NCBI GenBank assembly: GCA_015491865.1
Contig: WFVD01000026.1
Location: 62,001-126,000 of the forward strand
DNA length: 64,000 bases
Direction: 5' to 3'
Origin: Gammaproteobacteria bacterium
GTDB lineage: Bacteria; Pseudomonadota; Gammaproteobacteria; SZUA-140
Under the pieces are notes generated by a model. That model was not told where the DNA came from and searched no databases. It saw only the letters and a list, made by a program, of their open reading frames with translations. Each line of letters starts with the position of its first letter. The stretch's first letter is position 1. This document shows, in pieces, positions 1-10,175 of the stretch. Position numbers and translations under genes: made by a program.

Positions 1-973
1 TGGTTAACGCATCAAAGATATCGGCAACGGCAACGATGCGTGCCTCGAGCGGGATATCATCGCCAACCCTTCCTTCCGGATAGCCACTGCCATTGATCGC
101 TTCATGGTGACAGAGCGCAATATTGCGCAGGATGTCTGTTTGATTAATGCTGCCGAGTGCAAAATTATCAACCAGTGCATCGATCATCTCTCGACCTCTA
201 TGGACGTGTGTTTTCATCACCGCCATCTCTTCTTCTGTCAGGCTACCGGATTTAAGCAGGATGTTGTCGGGGATCGCAATTTTACCGATGTCATGTAACG
301 GTGAAAACATAAAAATATATTCGATGTAGCTGTCATCCAGTTGGTACTTTTCTGCCAGTACCTGTGCAATCAGGCGGCTGTAGCGCGACATACGGTCAAG
401 GTGGCTGCCGGTCTCCGGATCGCGCTGGTGAGTAATCTGGCCGGTGGTTTTGATCGCTGCAGAGAGGGTCTGAATAGAACTCATCTCATTGATCACCATC
501 AGGGCGATAATATGGCCATGAAGATCAAGCTCTGCCAGCACCCTTTCATTAAATACCTCTTTCTCATAAGAGTTAAAAAAAAGAAAGCCAAAGAAGAGAC
601 CATTATTAAACATGGGGGTTGTATAGCTTGCGGCATACCCCTGGCGACCGAGGCGCTGGGCGTGCTCTCTATTGCTATCTTCAAAGGTCAACATGTTATT
701 GATGACGCGCGGTTTACCAAGTTCAAGGATCTTCTTTAGTGAGGGTGCGTTATCAATGACTGTCTGATAGTGGTCCAGCGGGTTGTCTTCACCACTGCTG
801 TGCAGATAAGTATGGAGCACTTTCGTCTCCTGGGAGTATAACGCGACCGCAATGCGTGCGATAAAGGGATGATTTTTCTGTACAGCCTTATGGGCAGAAA
901 CAATTTTCTCTTTTAACGGCGCACGATGATTAAGAAAGGTTAGCGCATCATGATGAGAATAATCGTGATCCAT
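1..973 (-). CDS. GAF-like + HD-GYP domain phosphohydrolase (probable c-di-GMP phosphodiesterase), C-terminus truncated by window edge
   Basis: Own reverse-strand translation from ATG at 973: MDHDYSHHDALTFLNHRAPLKEK...; contains HQRDPETGSHLDRMSRYS, PLHDIGKIAIPDNILLK, HEAINGSGYPEG and VAVADIFDALT, the HD-GYP signature motifs. Absent from the ORF track because it runs off the edge. Confidence 0.9.
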   Translation of the reverse strand, partial: MDHDYSHHDALTFLNHRAPLKEKIVSAHKAVQKNHPFIARIAVALYSQETKVLHTYLHSSGEDNPLDHYQTVIDNAPSLKKILELGKPRVINNMLTFEDSNREHAQRLGRQGYAASYTTPMFNNGLFFGFLFFNSYEKEVFNERVLAELDLHGHIIALMVINEMSSIQTLSAAIKTTGQITHQRDPETGSHLDRMSRYSRLIAQVLAEKYQLDDSYIEYIFMFSPLHDIGKIAIPDNILLKSGSLTEEEMAVMKTHVHRGREMIDALVDNFALGSINQTDILRNIALCHHEAINGSGYPEGRVGDDIPLEARIVAVADIFDALT

Positions 974-1123
974 AACTCTGACTCCACAGGGTGGTCTTGC
1001 TAATAGAGAGCACCCGTTGTGATCTGTGAGTTGAGGACTATAGCATGTGTCGAGATCTCGATGCATCAGGATTGCACTCAAACAACAGGGGTTTTCAGGT
1101 GCGCTTCTGAGTCACTGAGGTTT

Positions 1124-2134
1124 TTACAGGCGATCAGTCCGCAGTTTGGCAGGCACAATCTCAGCAAGAAGATTTCCCAGCGGCGCAAGCTCATCATAGC
1201 GTTTGCACACATCATCCAGATAAGACAATGTCCGTGGGATATCCTGAAGATAAGCGGGTTTGCCGTCACGAATGTCAAGTCGAGCAAAGATGCCGAGCAC
1301 CTTCAGATGGCGCTGTGCTCCCATCAGGTCAAACCATTTGATGAACTGAGCTTCGCTTACATCGTCAATAATACCATTCGCTAACAGGCGCTGATGGTAG
1401 CCGCGTACCCAGCCAAGCAGCTGTGTATGCGGCCATGCGATATAACAATCCTTTAGCAGTGATACCAGGTCGTAGGTGATCGCGCCGATTACAGCATCCT
1501 GAAAATCGAGTACACCGGGATTATCTTTATCAACGACCATCAGGTTACGGGCGTGGTAATCACGGTGTACCAGCACCTGTGGCTGTAGAAGCGCTGACTG
1601 CGCCAGCTGTTCGAAGCAGTGGCTTAGTGTGGCATGTTGTCTCTCAGTTAGTTCAATATTGAGATGGTTGCCAATATACCATTCGCGCATCAACTCCATT
1701 TCGCCTATCAGTCGTGCATGATCATAGGGGGGCAACTGCGTATCACCTTCAGTGGTGGTCTGAAGTCGCAGCAGCGCATCAAGGGCATCACTATAGAGCT
1801 GATCAACCGTTTCAGCATTCAGTCGATCGAGATATTGCACCGTGCCCAGGTCAGAGAGCAGCAGGTAGCCCTGCTCAAGATTCTGCTGCAACACACGTGG
1901 CACATTGAGGCCTGCTTTGGCCAGCAGATTGGCGATATTAATGAATGGTACGCAATCTTCCTTTTCGGGGGGGGCGTCCATAATAATCAGGCTTTCACCG
2001 TTGCGATCAATACGAAAGTAGCGACGAAAACTGGCGTCGCCTGACGCTGGCCTGATTGTTGTAAAGGAAATGCCGAGGTCACTGCGTAACCACCGCTGAA
2101 GATCGATTAACCGCTGGTCATCAGGCATTTTCAT
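1124..2134 (-). CDS. amgK: Aminoglycoside phosphotransferase-family kinase, AmgK-like (N-acetylmuramate/GlcNAc anomeric kinase)
   Basis: ORF with LVHRDYHARNLMV and GVLDFQDAVIGAITYDLVSLLKDCY (APH-family catalytic motifs). Start set at MKMPDDQRL; overlaps the stop of the upstream RND gene. Located near lptD as in other Gammaproteobacteria. Confidence 0.8.
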   Translation of the reverse strand: MKMPDDQRLIDLQRWLRSDLGISFTTIRPASGDASFRRYFRIDRNGESLIIMDAPPEKEDCVPFINIANLLAKAGLNVPRVLQQNLEQGYLLLSDLGTVQYLDRLNAETVDQLYSDALDALLRLQTTTEGDTQLPPYDHARLIGEMELMREWYIGNHLNIELTERQHATLSHCFEQLAQSALLQPQVLVHRDYHARNLMVVDKDNPGVLDFQDAVIGAITYDLVSLLKDCYIAWPHTQLLGWVRGYHQRLLANGIIDDVSEAQFIKWFDLMGAQRHLKVLGIFARLDIRDGKPAYLQDIPRTLSYLDDVCKRYDELAPLGNLLAEIVPAKLRTDRL

Positions 2135-5100
2135 GCGCCTTGTGGTGATTACCAGAGAGATGCCTGAAAATGCTAATGCTCTTTGTGCGCAGGTCATCGG
2201 CGACCATATAAAAACAGGGCACGCCGATTAAAATGAGCGCGGTGGCAAAGAGTAAGCCGAAGCCGAGGCTGACCGCCATCGGTGCAAGAAAGGCGGTCTG
2301 TCCGGTTGAGAAAAAGATGAGCGGCGAGATGCCCAGAAACGTTGTGATGCTGGTTAGCAGGATCGGCCGCGCGCGCACTCGGCCCGCTTCAACCATCGCC
2401 TCGATTCTCTCTTCGCCTTTGGCGCGCATCTTTTTGGCGAAGTCGACCAGAATGAGCGAGTCGTTAACGATGATCCCGGCAAGGGCGAGGAAACCGACCA
2501 TCGACAGAAACTGCAAATGAAAGCCCATCACAAAGTGGCCGACGATGACACCGATCACCCCGAACGGGATCGCAAACATCACCACAAATGGGTCGAGCAG
2601 TGATTTAAACAGCGCGGCAAGAATAAAAAAGATGAGCGCCAGCGCAATGATAAAGGCGCTTATCATATCGCGCATCGACTCACTTGCTTCTCGTTTCTCG
2701 CCCATGAAGATCAGCTCAACACCGGGGTGTCGTTGGGAGAGCTCCCTGAATTTATCCTGTATGTAATCGGAGACCTCGATCGGTGTCGTCACATTTGCAT
2801 CGACCTCAGCAGTGACCGTCGCAAGGCGCTGCATATCGCGCCGCTTTACAGAATCAAAACTGCGCCCAAACTTAATATCGGCGACATCTTCAAAATAGAC
2901 GGTTTTGCCGTTATCGAGCACGATACGCTGTTCTCCCAGTGTTGCGGCCTGCTGGCGTATCGATTCCGGATAGATCACCCGTACTGGTAGACGTTTGTTG
3001 TCTCGGGTGACGTGTGTCACTTCGATCCCCTGGTAGCCACCGCGAATGGCCTGGGCAAGTTTTGCCTGTGTTAGCCCGAGCTGGCGGCCGCGATCATTAA
3101 GGGTGTACTGATATTCGAGTTTACCGGGTTCAAGGTCCTGGCGGATGTCGTAGACGCCGGGCAGTTCCTGTAGTGCCCGTTTGACCTCTTCGCCGATCTC
3201 GCGCAGTTGGTCAAACTCTTTTCCGACCACGCCAATCTCAATGTCCGCCCCGGCGGGGCCGCCGGCAGGCCGTAGAATCGACAGTCGCTGAAGCCCTGCG
3301 ATGGTCTGCAACCGTTCACGCAGGCGATTGATGATCTCGGTGGTGCTTCGTTCGCGCGTTCCTTCCCAGTCAAAGCGCAGGCTAACGACTGGTGATATCC
3401 AGCGGTCGATAAACCCCTCCGGGTGTGGCTTTTTAAGGTCGATCACCAGCTGAATGTAGTTGCTATCAAACTTTACTGTATTGAAATCGATAAAGGTGAC
3501 GCCCACATTGGTGAGCTGGCTTTCCAGTTCGTCTTCGCTAAGTTCTGCAAAGACCTCGGCTTCCATCTGCCTGGCAAGTACAGCGGTATCCTGCAGGCTA
3601 TAGGTATTGGGTGCTTCAGCATTAATGAAAAACTGTCCGGAGTCCACTGAGCCAAATAGTTCAAATGAGCTGCGGGTGGAGGCGGTGACGAGGGTGATCA
3701 GTAGCAGCCCGATGATGGCGATGCACATAAAATAGCGGTTATGCAGTGACCAGCGCACAAAGTGGGTGTAACGTTCGAGCCATTTTTTCCAGTTGATCAG
3801 GGTTGGACCCGTTTTACGCCTTTGTACTTTCAGGATCTCCTTGGCGTGAGAGGGGAGCACCCCGAAGGCCTCGATTAATGAGCCAATCAGGGTGCAGATC
3901 ACGATGATTGGGATGACGGCGATAAAAGCCCCCATGGTGCCGCCGATGGCAAACATCGGCATAAAGGCGGCGACGGTTGTGGCTGTCGATGCGACCACCG
4001 GCCAGTAGACCTCACGTGCACCGACAATCGCGGCGCGTTCTGCGGGGAGGCCGTTTTCCATGTGACGGTAGATGTTTTCGGTAACGATGATGGCGTCATC
4101 CACCACCATCCCCAGCACGACCAGGAAGGCAAAGAGAGAGACCATGTTGATGGTCACGCCAAAGGTCTCCATCAATGTCACCGCAAAGAGAAATGAGACC
4201 GGAATACCAAGTGCAGTAATCAGCGCGACGCGGAAATTAAGAAAGAGATAGAGCGAAAGCAGCACCAGAATCAGGCCGACCACGGCGGATGATTTAACTG
4301 TTTCAAGGCGTGTTTTGACATAGACCGAAAGATCGCTAAAGACGCCCAGTTTCACCGAGCTGGGCAGTTCACTGCGCATCTGTCTGGTCAGAGCGCGAAC
4401 CTGTTCTGATATCTCGATGGTGGATGATTCGGCCGTCTTGGTCACGATCATATTGACCGATGAGCGGCCGTTGAAACGCGCCAGGGTACGCGGCTCTTCC
4501 AGGCGGATGCTGACGTTGGCGACTTCACCCAGTAGCAGTTCGCCACCACTGTTGCTGTGGCGCAGGACCAGTTGAGAGATCGCTTCTGCCTCAGGTTTAA
4601 CCCCTTTGCCACGCAGCAGGATATCCCCTTCTTCTGCCTTGATGGAGCCTCCGGGCAGATCCTCAAGGTTGTCACGCAGCACCTGCGTGATCTGTGCGAG
4701 TGAGATCTTGAGTACGGCCATGCGTGCGGGGTCCACTTCCACCCACAGCTCCCATTCACGGTTGCCTGAAATACCGGCGCTGGCAACACCGGGAATGGTG
4801 AGCAGGCGGCGTTTGACCTCATCGGCCAGTTCAAACAGGTGGCTGCGTGAAACACCGCCGTATAGCGCGACGCTGATGACGGGAATGCGTGATTTCATCT
4901 GGGTCAGTTCGGGTCGTTCGGCGTCGTCCGGCAGGTCGCTGATGCGCTCCAGAATTGATCGCGCATCATTGACGAATTCGCTCACATCGGTGCCCGATTT
5001 TAGATCGATAATGATATTGGAGAGTCCTTCGCTACTGGTCGAGGTGATGGCGTCGATCTCCATCATGTCGTCAAACTCCTCTTCGATCGGCAGGCTGACG

Positions 5101-5285
5101 AGCCGCTCCATCTCTTCTGGTGAAGTGCCTTTATAGACGGTTGTGATCTTGATTTTATCCATCTCGACGACTGGAAACATCTCCTGTGGTAGCTGGTACC
5201 ACGACAGCACACCCATGATCAGCACCAGCACCAGCAGCAGATTGGTGATGAGCGGATTGTCGATACTGAAGCGAATCAGGCGCAT
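2121..5285 (-). CDS. RND efflux transporter permease (HAE1/AcrB-like)
   Basis: 1054 aa; MRLIRFSIDNPLITNLLLVLVLIMGVLSWYQLPQEMFP N-terminus, VVDDAIIVTENIYRHME, repeated multi-TM blocks. Confidence 0.93.
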   Translation of the reverse strand: MRLIRFSIDNPLITNLLLVLVLIMGVLSWYQLPQEMFPVVEMDKIKITTVYKGTSPEEMERLVSLPIEEEFDDMMEIDAITSTSSEGLSNIIIDLKSGTDVSEFVNDARSILERISDLPDDAERPELTQMKSRIPVISVALYGGVSRSHLFELADEVKRRLLTIPGVASAGISGNREWELWVEVDPARMAVLKISLAQITQVLRDNLEDLPGGSIKAEEGDILLRGKGVKPEAEAISQLVLRHSNSGGELLLGEVANVSIRLEEPRTLARFNGRSSVNMIVTKTAESSTIEISEQVRALTRQMRSELPSSVKLGVFSDLSVYVKTRLETVKSSAVVGLILVLLSLYLFLNFRVALITALGIPVSFLFAVTLMETFGVTINMVSLFAFLVVLGMVVDDAIIVTENIYRHMENGLPAERAAIVGAREVYWPVVASTATTVAAFMPMFAIGGTMGAFIAVIPIIVICTLIGSLIEAFGVLPSHAKEILKVQRRKTGPTLINWKKWLERYTHFVRWSLHNRYFMCIAIIGLLLITLVTASTRSSFELFGSVDSGQFFINAEAPNTYSLQDTAVLARQMEAEVFAELSEDELESQLTNVGVTFIDFNTVKFDSNYIQLVIDLKKPHPEGFIDRWISPVVSLRFDWEGTRERSTTEIINRLRERLQTIAGLQRLSILRPAGGPAGADIEIGVVGKEFDQLREIGEEVKRALQELPGVYDIRQDLEPGKLEYQYTLNDRGRQLGLTQAKLAQAIRGGYQGIEVTHVTRDNKRLPVRVIYPESIRQQAATLGEQRIVLDNGKTVYFEDVADIKFGRSFDSVKRRDMQRLATVTAEVDANVTTPIEVSDYIQDKFRELSQRHPGVELIFMGEKREASESMRDMISAFIIALALIFFILAALFKSLLDPFVVMFAIPFGVIGVIVGHFVMGFHLQFLSMVGFLALAGIIVNDSLILVDFAKKMRAKGEERIEAMVEAGRVRARPILLTSITTFLGISPLIFFSTGQTAFLAPMAVSLGFGLLFATALILIGVPCFYMVADDLRTKSISIFRHLSGNHHKAHENA

Positions 5286-5316
5286 GCGATATTAGTCCTG
5301 AGCATGTTGCGGGTGA

Positions 5317-6495
5317 TCACTCATAAACTACAGACTGGCCGTCAGTGAGGAAGGCAACATCGCGAGCAACAACCATTTCACCCGCCTCTATATCGCCGCT
5401 AACCACCTGTTGCGCTCCCTGGCGGACACCGCGTGCCACCGCCACGCGGCGCAGTGTGCCCGCCTCTGCAATGAAGATAAAACTTTCGCTATTGTGGTGC
5501 AGGATAGCGGAGACCGGAACAACCAGCGCATTGGGCAGCGTCTTTAGCCTGAGAGATGCTGTTGCCTGCGCGCCGGCGTGCAGGCCGCTGCCGTCGAGGC
5601 GGATACGTACGGCATGGGTGAAGGTCTGCGCATCAGGGCTTATCTGTAGTGCGATGATGCGACCGGTGCGCTGTTCGCCATCGATATCGACCTCTACCTG
5701 CTGGTGCAGGCGTAACATCATCGCAATAGCGCCATTCACATCGATGATGAGGTCGAGCTGATCAAGCTGCACCAGCTCGAGCGCTACCTGGCCCGGAGTG
5801 ACATAGTCACCGACCTCAACAGCGATAGTATTCACGACACCCGCATAGGGGGCGGTGAGCCTGGTGCGCGCAAGATTGCGTTCTGCGCGTCTTACTGCGG
5901 CACGCCTGAGTTCCAGTCGCGCCTCACTGGTATCGACACTGTATCTGAGCTGCTCTTCTTCGCGTTGCTGCTGAATTAGTTGTTGACTGGCGTTATCTCG
6001 CATGGAGCGGGATGCGAGTGATTTCTGTCCGAGTTGATCAAGCCGTGCCACCTCTCGGGCCTGAAGCGCACGGTTTTCGCTAACGAGTTTTAGCAGACGT
6101 TGGTCACGTGCAATCGCGTTGAGTTCCTGCGCAAGCTGCGCTTCCGCTTCCGCCAGCGCGTCCTGCTGATCGCCACGATGCAGGGAGAGTAGCACCTCAT
6201 CCCGCTTTACGCGGGTACCCGGTTCAACCTGTCGCGCCACTACTTGTCCTGAGAGTTCAAAGTGGAGTGCACTGCTACGGATCGGCTGTAGATGTCCGCT
6301 GGCGCGGACAATGGGTTCGATATTTTGCTGCACAATCGGCTGCAAGGTGACCTGTGTGGGCGGGATTTCACGCAGATCGGGCTTTTTCTGTGGCGATGTA
6401 ACAAGTAGCGCGACGATCAGGGAAATCACACAGAGAATGAGAATCAGGATATACTTTGGCGATATTTTTTTGACTTGTATATCCGCATTACTCAT
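5317..6495 (-). CDS. RND efflux periplasmic adaptor subunit (membrane fusion protein)
   Basis: N-terminal TM anchor, VEPGTRVKRDEVLLSL lipoyl-like motif, coiled coil, RLTAPYAGVVNTIAVEVGDYVTPGQ; start set at MSNADIQVKK. 31 bp upstream of the RND gene. Confidence 0.9.
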   Translation of the reverse strand: MSNADIQVKKISPKYILILILCVISLIVALLVTSPQKKPDLREIPPTQVTLQPIVQQNIEPIVRASGHLQPIRSSALHFELSGQVVARQVEPGTRVKRDEVLLSLHRGDQQDALAEAEAQLAQELNAIARDQRLLKLVSENRALQAREVARLDQLGQKSLASRSMRDNASQQLIQQQREEEQLRYSVDTSEARLELRRAAVRRAERNLARTRLTAPYAGVVNTIAVEVGDYVTPGQVALELVQLDQLDLIIDVNGAIAMMLRLHQQVEVDIDGEQRTGRIIALQISPDAQTFTHAVRIRLDGSGLHAGAQATASLRLKTLPNALVVPVSAILHHNSESFIFIAEAGTLRRVAVARGVRQGAQQVVSGDIEAGEMVVARDVAFLTDGQSVVYE

Positions 6496-6536
6496 ACAAT
6501 TACGATACCTGTTGGTTAACCTGACCTGAATCTCTC

Positions 6537-8840
6537 TTGCATATACTTTACCATTCAACTCAGTTAGATAAACAGTCATCTCGGCAAAACAGGCGAGCAG
6601 CTGTAGTGAGGGCCGAATTCTCTAGATCGGCACCTCTTGGCGGTATCCTGAGTTTGTTGATAGCTGTGCCACTGCTGTCTATTAGTGGCCAGGCTGTGGC
6701 AAATGAGTGGCAGCTGTGTCGTCACTATCTGGCTCCTTATCATCGCAGTGATCCGACCCTTGGCGAGAGCATAAAGATCACGGCGGATGAAGGGCGTGCC
6801 ATTGGGCAGGAGATCTATGAGATGAGTGGTGGGGTTGAGGTGCTGAGGGGGGATCAGCTGCTACGTTCCGAGAGCGCCCGTTACTATAAAAGTAAGGCGC
6901 GACTTGATACCAGTGACGGGCTTTTTTTTTCCACCCCGGATGCGATATTTGAGGGCGATAGTGGTTCTATTAATCTTGCCGATTCCAGTGGCAATATCAA
7001 TAATGCACAATTTCGGATACGCGCTAAAAACGCGCGTGGTGACGCTGAACAGATCATCTTTGAGTCGCGCAATGTTACAGTTTTGCGCGATACAACCTAT
7101 ACCACCTGTGACCTTGGTCGCGAAGACTGGCTGATGCGCTCCAGCAAGATGAGGCTCGACCGCGAGAGTGGGGTTGGTAGTGCACAGCATGCGATGCTGT
7201 CGTTTATGCATGTGCCATTTCTCTACCTGCCCTATATTTCGTTTCCGATTGATGATCGGCGTAAATCGGGATTATTGCCGCCCAGCTACCGCAGTTCGGA
7301 GATTTCCGGCAGTGATGTCACTATCCCTTTCTATTTAAATCTTTCACCGCAGTATGATGCCACGATCACCCCGCGTTTTATCTCCAAACGCGGTACCCTG
7401 CTGGGCAACGAGTTTCGCTTCCTAACGGCGCGCCATAACGGCATTCTTAATCTTGATTATCTATCGAGTGACAAGCTTTATGGTAATAAAACACGTGGCC
7501 AGGCAAAATATCGCCATGAAGGACGGTTTACCCCTCGCCTGACAACAAGTATCGATATAAATTATGTTTCGGATCCCGACTATTTTAGCGAGTTAAGCAA
7601 CAGTCTCAGCCTCTCTAGTCTGACCCATGTAGAGCGCCGCGCAGATCTTAGGTATCAGGGTGATCTGTGGAAATCACAGTTGCGGCTGCAGTCATACCAG
7701 ACTGTCGACGATGGCATTGCAGACGCCTCTCGTCCCTACCAGCGGCTGCCACAGTTCACTTTCAGCAGCCTGCTTCCGCGTACGGATAATCGTTGGCACT
7801 ATAGCCTCAGTGGTGAATATGTCTACTTTGATGCGACCGATCGTTTAACGGGAAGCCGCCTGGATCTTCAGCCGGAAATCAGTCTGCCATTGACGACCGC
7901 CGCAACCTATATAACCCCATCATTAAAACTACAGAGCACGATCTATTCACTGAATAACCAGTCTTCTACAGGCGAGGCACGCCTGAGCCGAACGGTACCA
8001 CTGTTAACAATCGATAGCGGGGTCTTTTTTGAACGTGATACGGTGGTGGCATCACGTCAGTACCTGCATACGCTGGAGCCACGCCTTTTCTACCTCTATG
8101 TGCCGTACCGAGACCAGAGCACGTTACCCTTGTTTGATAGCGGTGCACCAGATTTCAACTTCACCCGCCTCTTTGTCACCAACCGTTTTAGTGGTGTTGA
8201 TCGTGTTGGCGATACCAGCCAGGTCACGGCGGCGCTCACCACCCGCATGATCGAAAGCGATAGTGGCAAAGAGCGATTCAATGCCAGTATCGGGCAGATT
8301 TTCTATCTTAAAGATCGTAAGGTCGGGATCAATGGCAATGTGATCGACCGCAGCAGCGCTTCCGACATCGTTGCCGAGAGTACCGCTTATCTACGAAACG
8401 ATGTGGTGATTGATGCCGACTATCAATGGGATATTGAGAAGCGTGAAACGGCAAGGGGATCGATGCAGTTGCGATACAAGCCATCATCACGGCGAATTTT
8501 TAATATTGGCTATCGCTATCGAAATACCAGCCAGGAGCAGGTTGATGCCTCGATGCTGTGGCCATTACCCTTCACAAAGCGGTGGCACTTTGTGGGGCGC
8601 TGGACTCAGTCACTGCTAGATGATCAGACCATTGAATCCTTTTCCGGTCTCGAATATCAGAGCTGCTGCTGGAAGGTGCACCTTATTTCACATCGTTATA
8701 TCAATAAAGAATTGGCAAACCTGGCTGGAAAAGATCCTTATGAGCGTACCGTTTTTTTGCAGTTAGAGCTTAAAGGGATGGGGAAAGTGGGTAAAAGCGT
8801 CGATCAATTGCTGGAAAATGGTATCCTAGGCTACCAGTAG
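6537..8840 (+). CDS. lptD: LPS assembly outer membrane protein LptD
   Basis: 767 aa beta-barrel protein with N-terminal OstA-like domain (ITADEGRAIGQEIYEMSGGVEVLRGDQLLRSESARYYKSKARLD), YTTCDLGREDW; followed by surA-pdxA-rsmA. Confidence 0.93.
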   Translation: MHILYHSTQLDKQSSRQNRRAAVVRAEFSRSAPLGGILSLLIAVPLLSISGQAVANEWQLCRHYLAPYHRSDPTLGESIKITADEGRAIGQEIYEMSGGVEVLRGDQLLRSESARYYKSKARLDTSDGLFFSTPDAIFEGDSGSINLADSSGNINNAQFRIRAKNARGDAEQIIFESRNVTVLRDTTYTTCDLGREDWLMRSSKMRLDRESGVGSAQHAMLSFMHVPFLYLPYISFPIDDRRKSGLLPPSYRSSEISGSDVTIPFYLNLSPQYDATITPRFISKRGTLLGNEFRFLTARHNGILNLDYLSSDKLYGNKTRGQAKYRHEGRFTPRLTTSIDINYVSDPDYFSELSNSLSLSSLTHVERRADLRYQGDLWKSQLRLQSYQTVDDGIADASRPYQRLPQFTFSSLLPRTDNRWHYSLSGEYVYFDATDRLTGSRLDLQPEISLPLTTAATYITPSLKLQSTIYSLNNQSSTGEARLSRTVPLLTIDSGVFFERDTVVASRQYLHTLEPRLFYLYVPYRDQSTLPLFDSGAPDFNFTRLFVTNRFSGVDRVGDTSQVTAALTTRMIESDSGKERFNASIGQIFYLKDRKVGINGNVIDRSSASDIVAESTAYLRNDVVIDADYQWDIEKRETARGSMQLRYKPSSRRIFNIGYRYRNTSQEQVDASMLWPLPFTKRWHFVGRWTQSLLDDQTIESFSGLEYQSCCWKVHLISHRYINKELANLAGKDPYERTVFLQLELKGMGKVGKSVDQLLENGILGYQ

Positions 8841-8879
8841 TCAGTTGGTCTAAATTTCTGAACAGCAAGCGGATTTCAC

Positions 8880-10175
8880 ATGAGGCTATTTTTTCGATTC
8901 TTCACTCTGTTTCTGATAATGGGGGCGGTTGCAACACCTCTGTTGGCTGAAGAGAAGGTTGTGACGCTGAACCGTATTGTTGCCGTCGTTAACGATCAGG
9001 TTCTCACCCGGAATGAACTAAAGAATGAACTGTTTGCAGTACGCCAGCAGTTGCGTCAGCAGGGGATTCGTCCACCCAGCGATGAGGTGCTGAGAAAACA
9101 GGTGCTGGAGCGCCTGGTCACGACCCAGATTCAGCTGCAGCAGGCGGCTTTACTGGGGATCGTGGTCGATGAAGAGACGCTTAACAACACCATCAAAAAT
9201 ATTGCGGCACAAAATAATCTGACACTGGCAGCGTTTCGCGATGTATTGCAGCGGGATGGTTTCAAGTTTCCGCTGTTTCGCGAGGATATCCGCAAAGAGA
9301 TCATCATCCGCCGTCTACGTCAGCGACAGGTAGAGAGCCGTATCTCGGTGACGGCGCAGGAGATTGATGACTTTATTGCAACGCAGAAGGCGCAGGGGAA
9401 TATTAATAGCGACTATCATCTCGGTCATATTTTAGTGTCGCTGCCTGATGAGGCGACACCGGCGCAGATTAAAGTGGCAAAGAAGAGGGCGCTGGCGATT
9501 TTGCAGGCGCTGAAAAGCGGTGCCGATTTTAAACAGACTGCGATAGCACGCTCTGATGGTCGCCAGGCATTGCAGGGCGGGGATCTCGGCTGGCGCAAGA
9601 GTGGCGAGTTACCAACGTTGTTTGCAGATGTCGTCATGAACATGAAGGTGGGTGATGTGAGTGAGCCGATTCGTAGTGCGAGCGGCTTTCATATTGTGAC
9701 CCTGTTCGATTTTCGTGATTCTGAGCGGCACATCATAAAGCAGGTGCAGGCGCGTCATATCCTGATTAAAAAGCAGGCCGATGATGAGGTTAAGCCTGAG
9801 GCCCAGCTAAAAGAGATTTATGACCATCTTCTCTCTGGCGGGGACTTTGCGACATTGGCAAAGCGCTATTCCGATGATATTGGTAGCGCGCAAAATGGTG
9901 GCGACCTCGGCTGGGTGAGCCATGGTGTGATGGTAAAGCCATTTGAAGAGGTGATCTTTAATCTGAGAGATGGTGAGATCAGCGCCCCCTTCGAAACCCA
10001 GTTTGGCTGGCATATTGCGCAGGTACTTGCGCACCGTGATTTTGATAATACCGAAGAGCATAACAATGCCAAGGCGCGTGATCTGATTTTTCAGCGCAAA
10101 TCTGAAGAGGAATACCTGAGCTGGCTACGCAAGATACGCGATGAAGCCTACGTCGAGTACCGCTTTGACGACTAG
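8880..10175 (+). CDS. surA: Periplasmic peptidyl-prolyl isomerase SurA
   Basis: Signal peptide, LNRIVAVVNDQVLTRNEL, two parvulin repeats (GGDLGWRKSGELP / GGDLGWVSHGVMVKPFEE). Confidence 0.96.
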   Translation: MRLFFRFFTLFLIMGAVATPLLAEEKVVTLNRIVAVVNDQVLTRNELKNELFAVRQQLRQQGIRPPSDEVLRKQVLERLVTTQIQLQQAALLGIVVDEETLNNTIKNIAAQNNLTLAAFRDVLQRDGFKFPLFREDIRKEIIIRRLRQRQVESRISVTAQEIDDFIATQKAQGNINSDYHLGHILVSLPDEATPAQIKVAKKRALAILQALKSGADFKQTAIARSDGRQALQGGDLGWRKSGELPTLFADVVMNMKVGDVSEPIRSASGFHIVTLFDFRDSERHIIKQVQARHILIKKQADDEVKPEAQLKEIYDHLLSGGDFATLAKRYSDDIGSAQNGGDLGWVSHGVMVKPFEEVIFNLRDGEISAPFETQFGWHIAQVLAHRDFDNTEEHNNAKARDLIFQRKSEEEYLSWLRKIRDEAYVEYRFDD

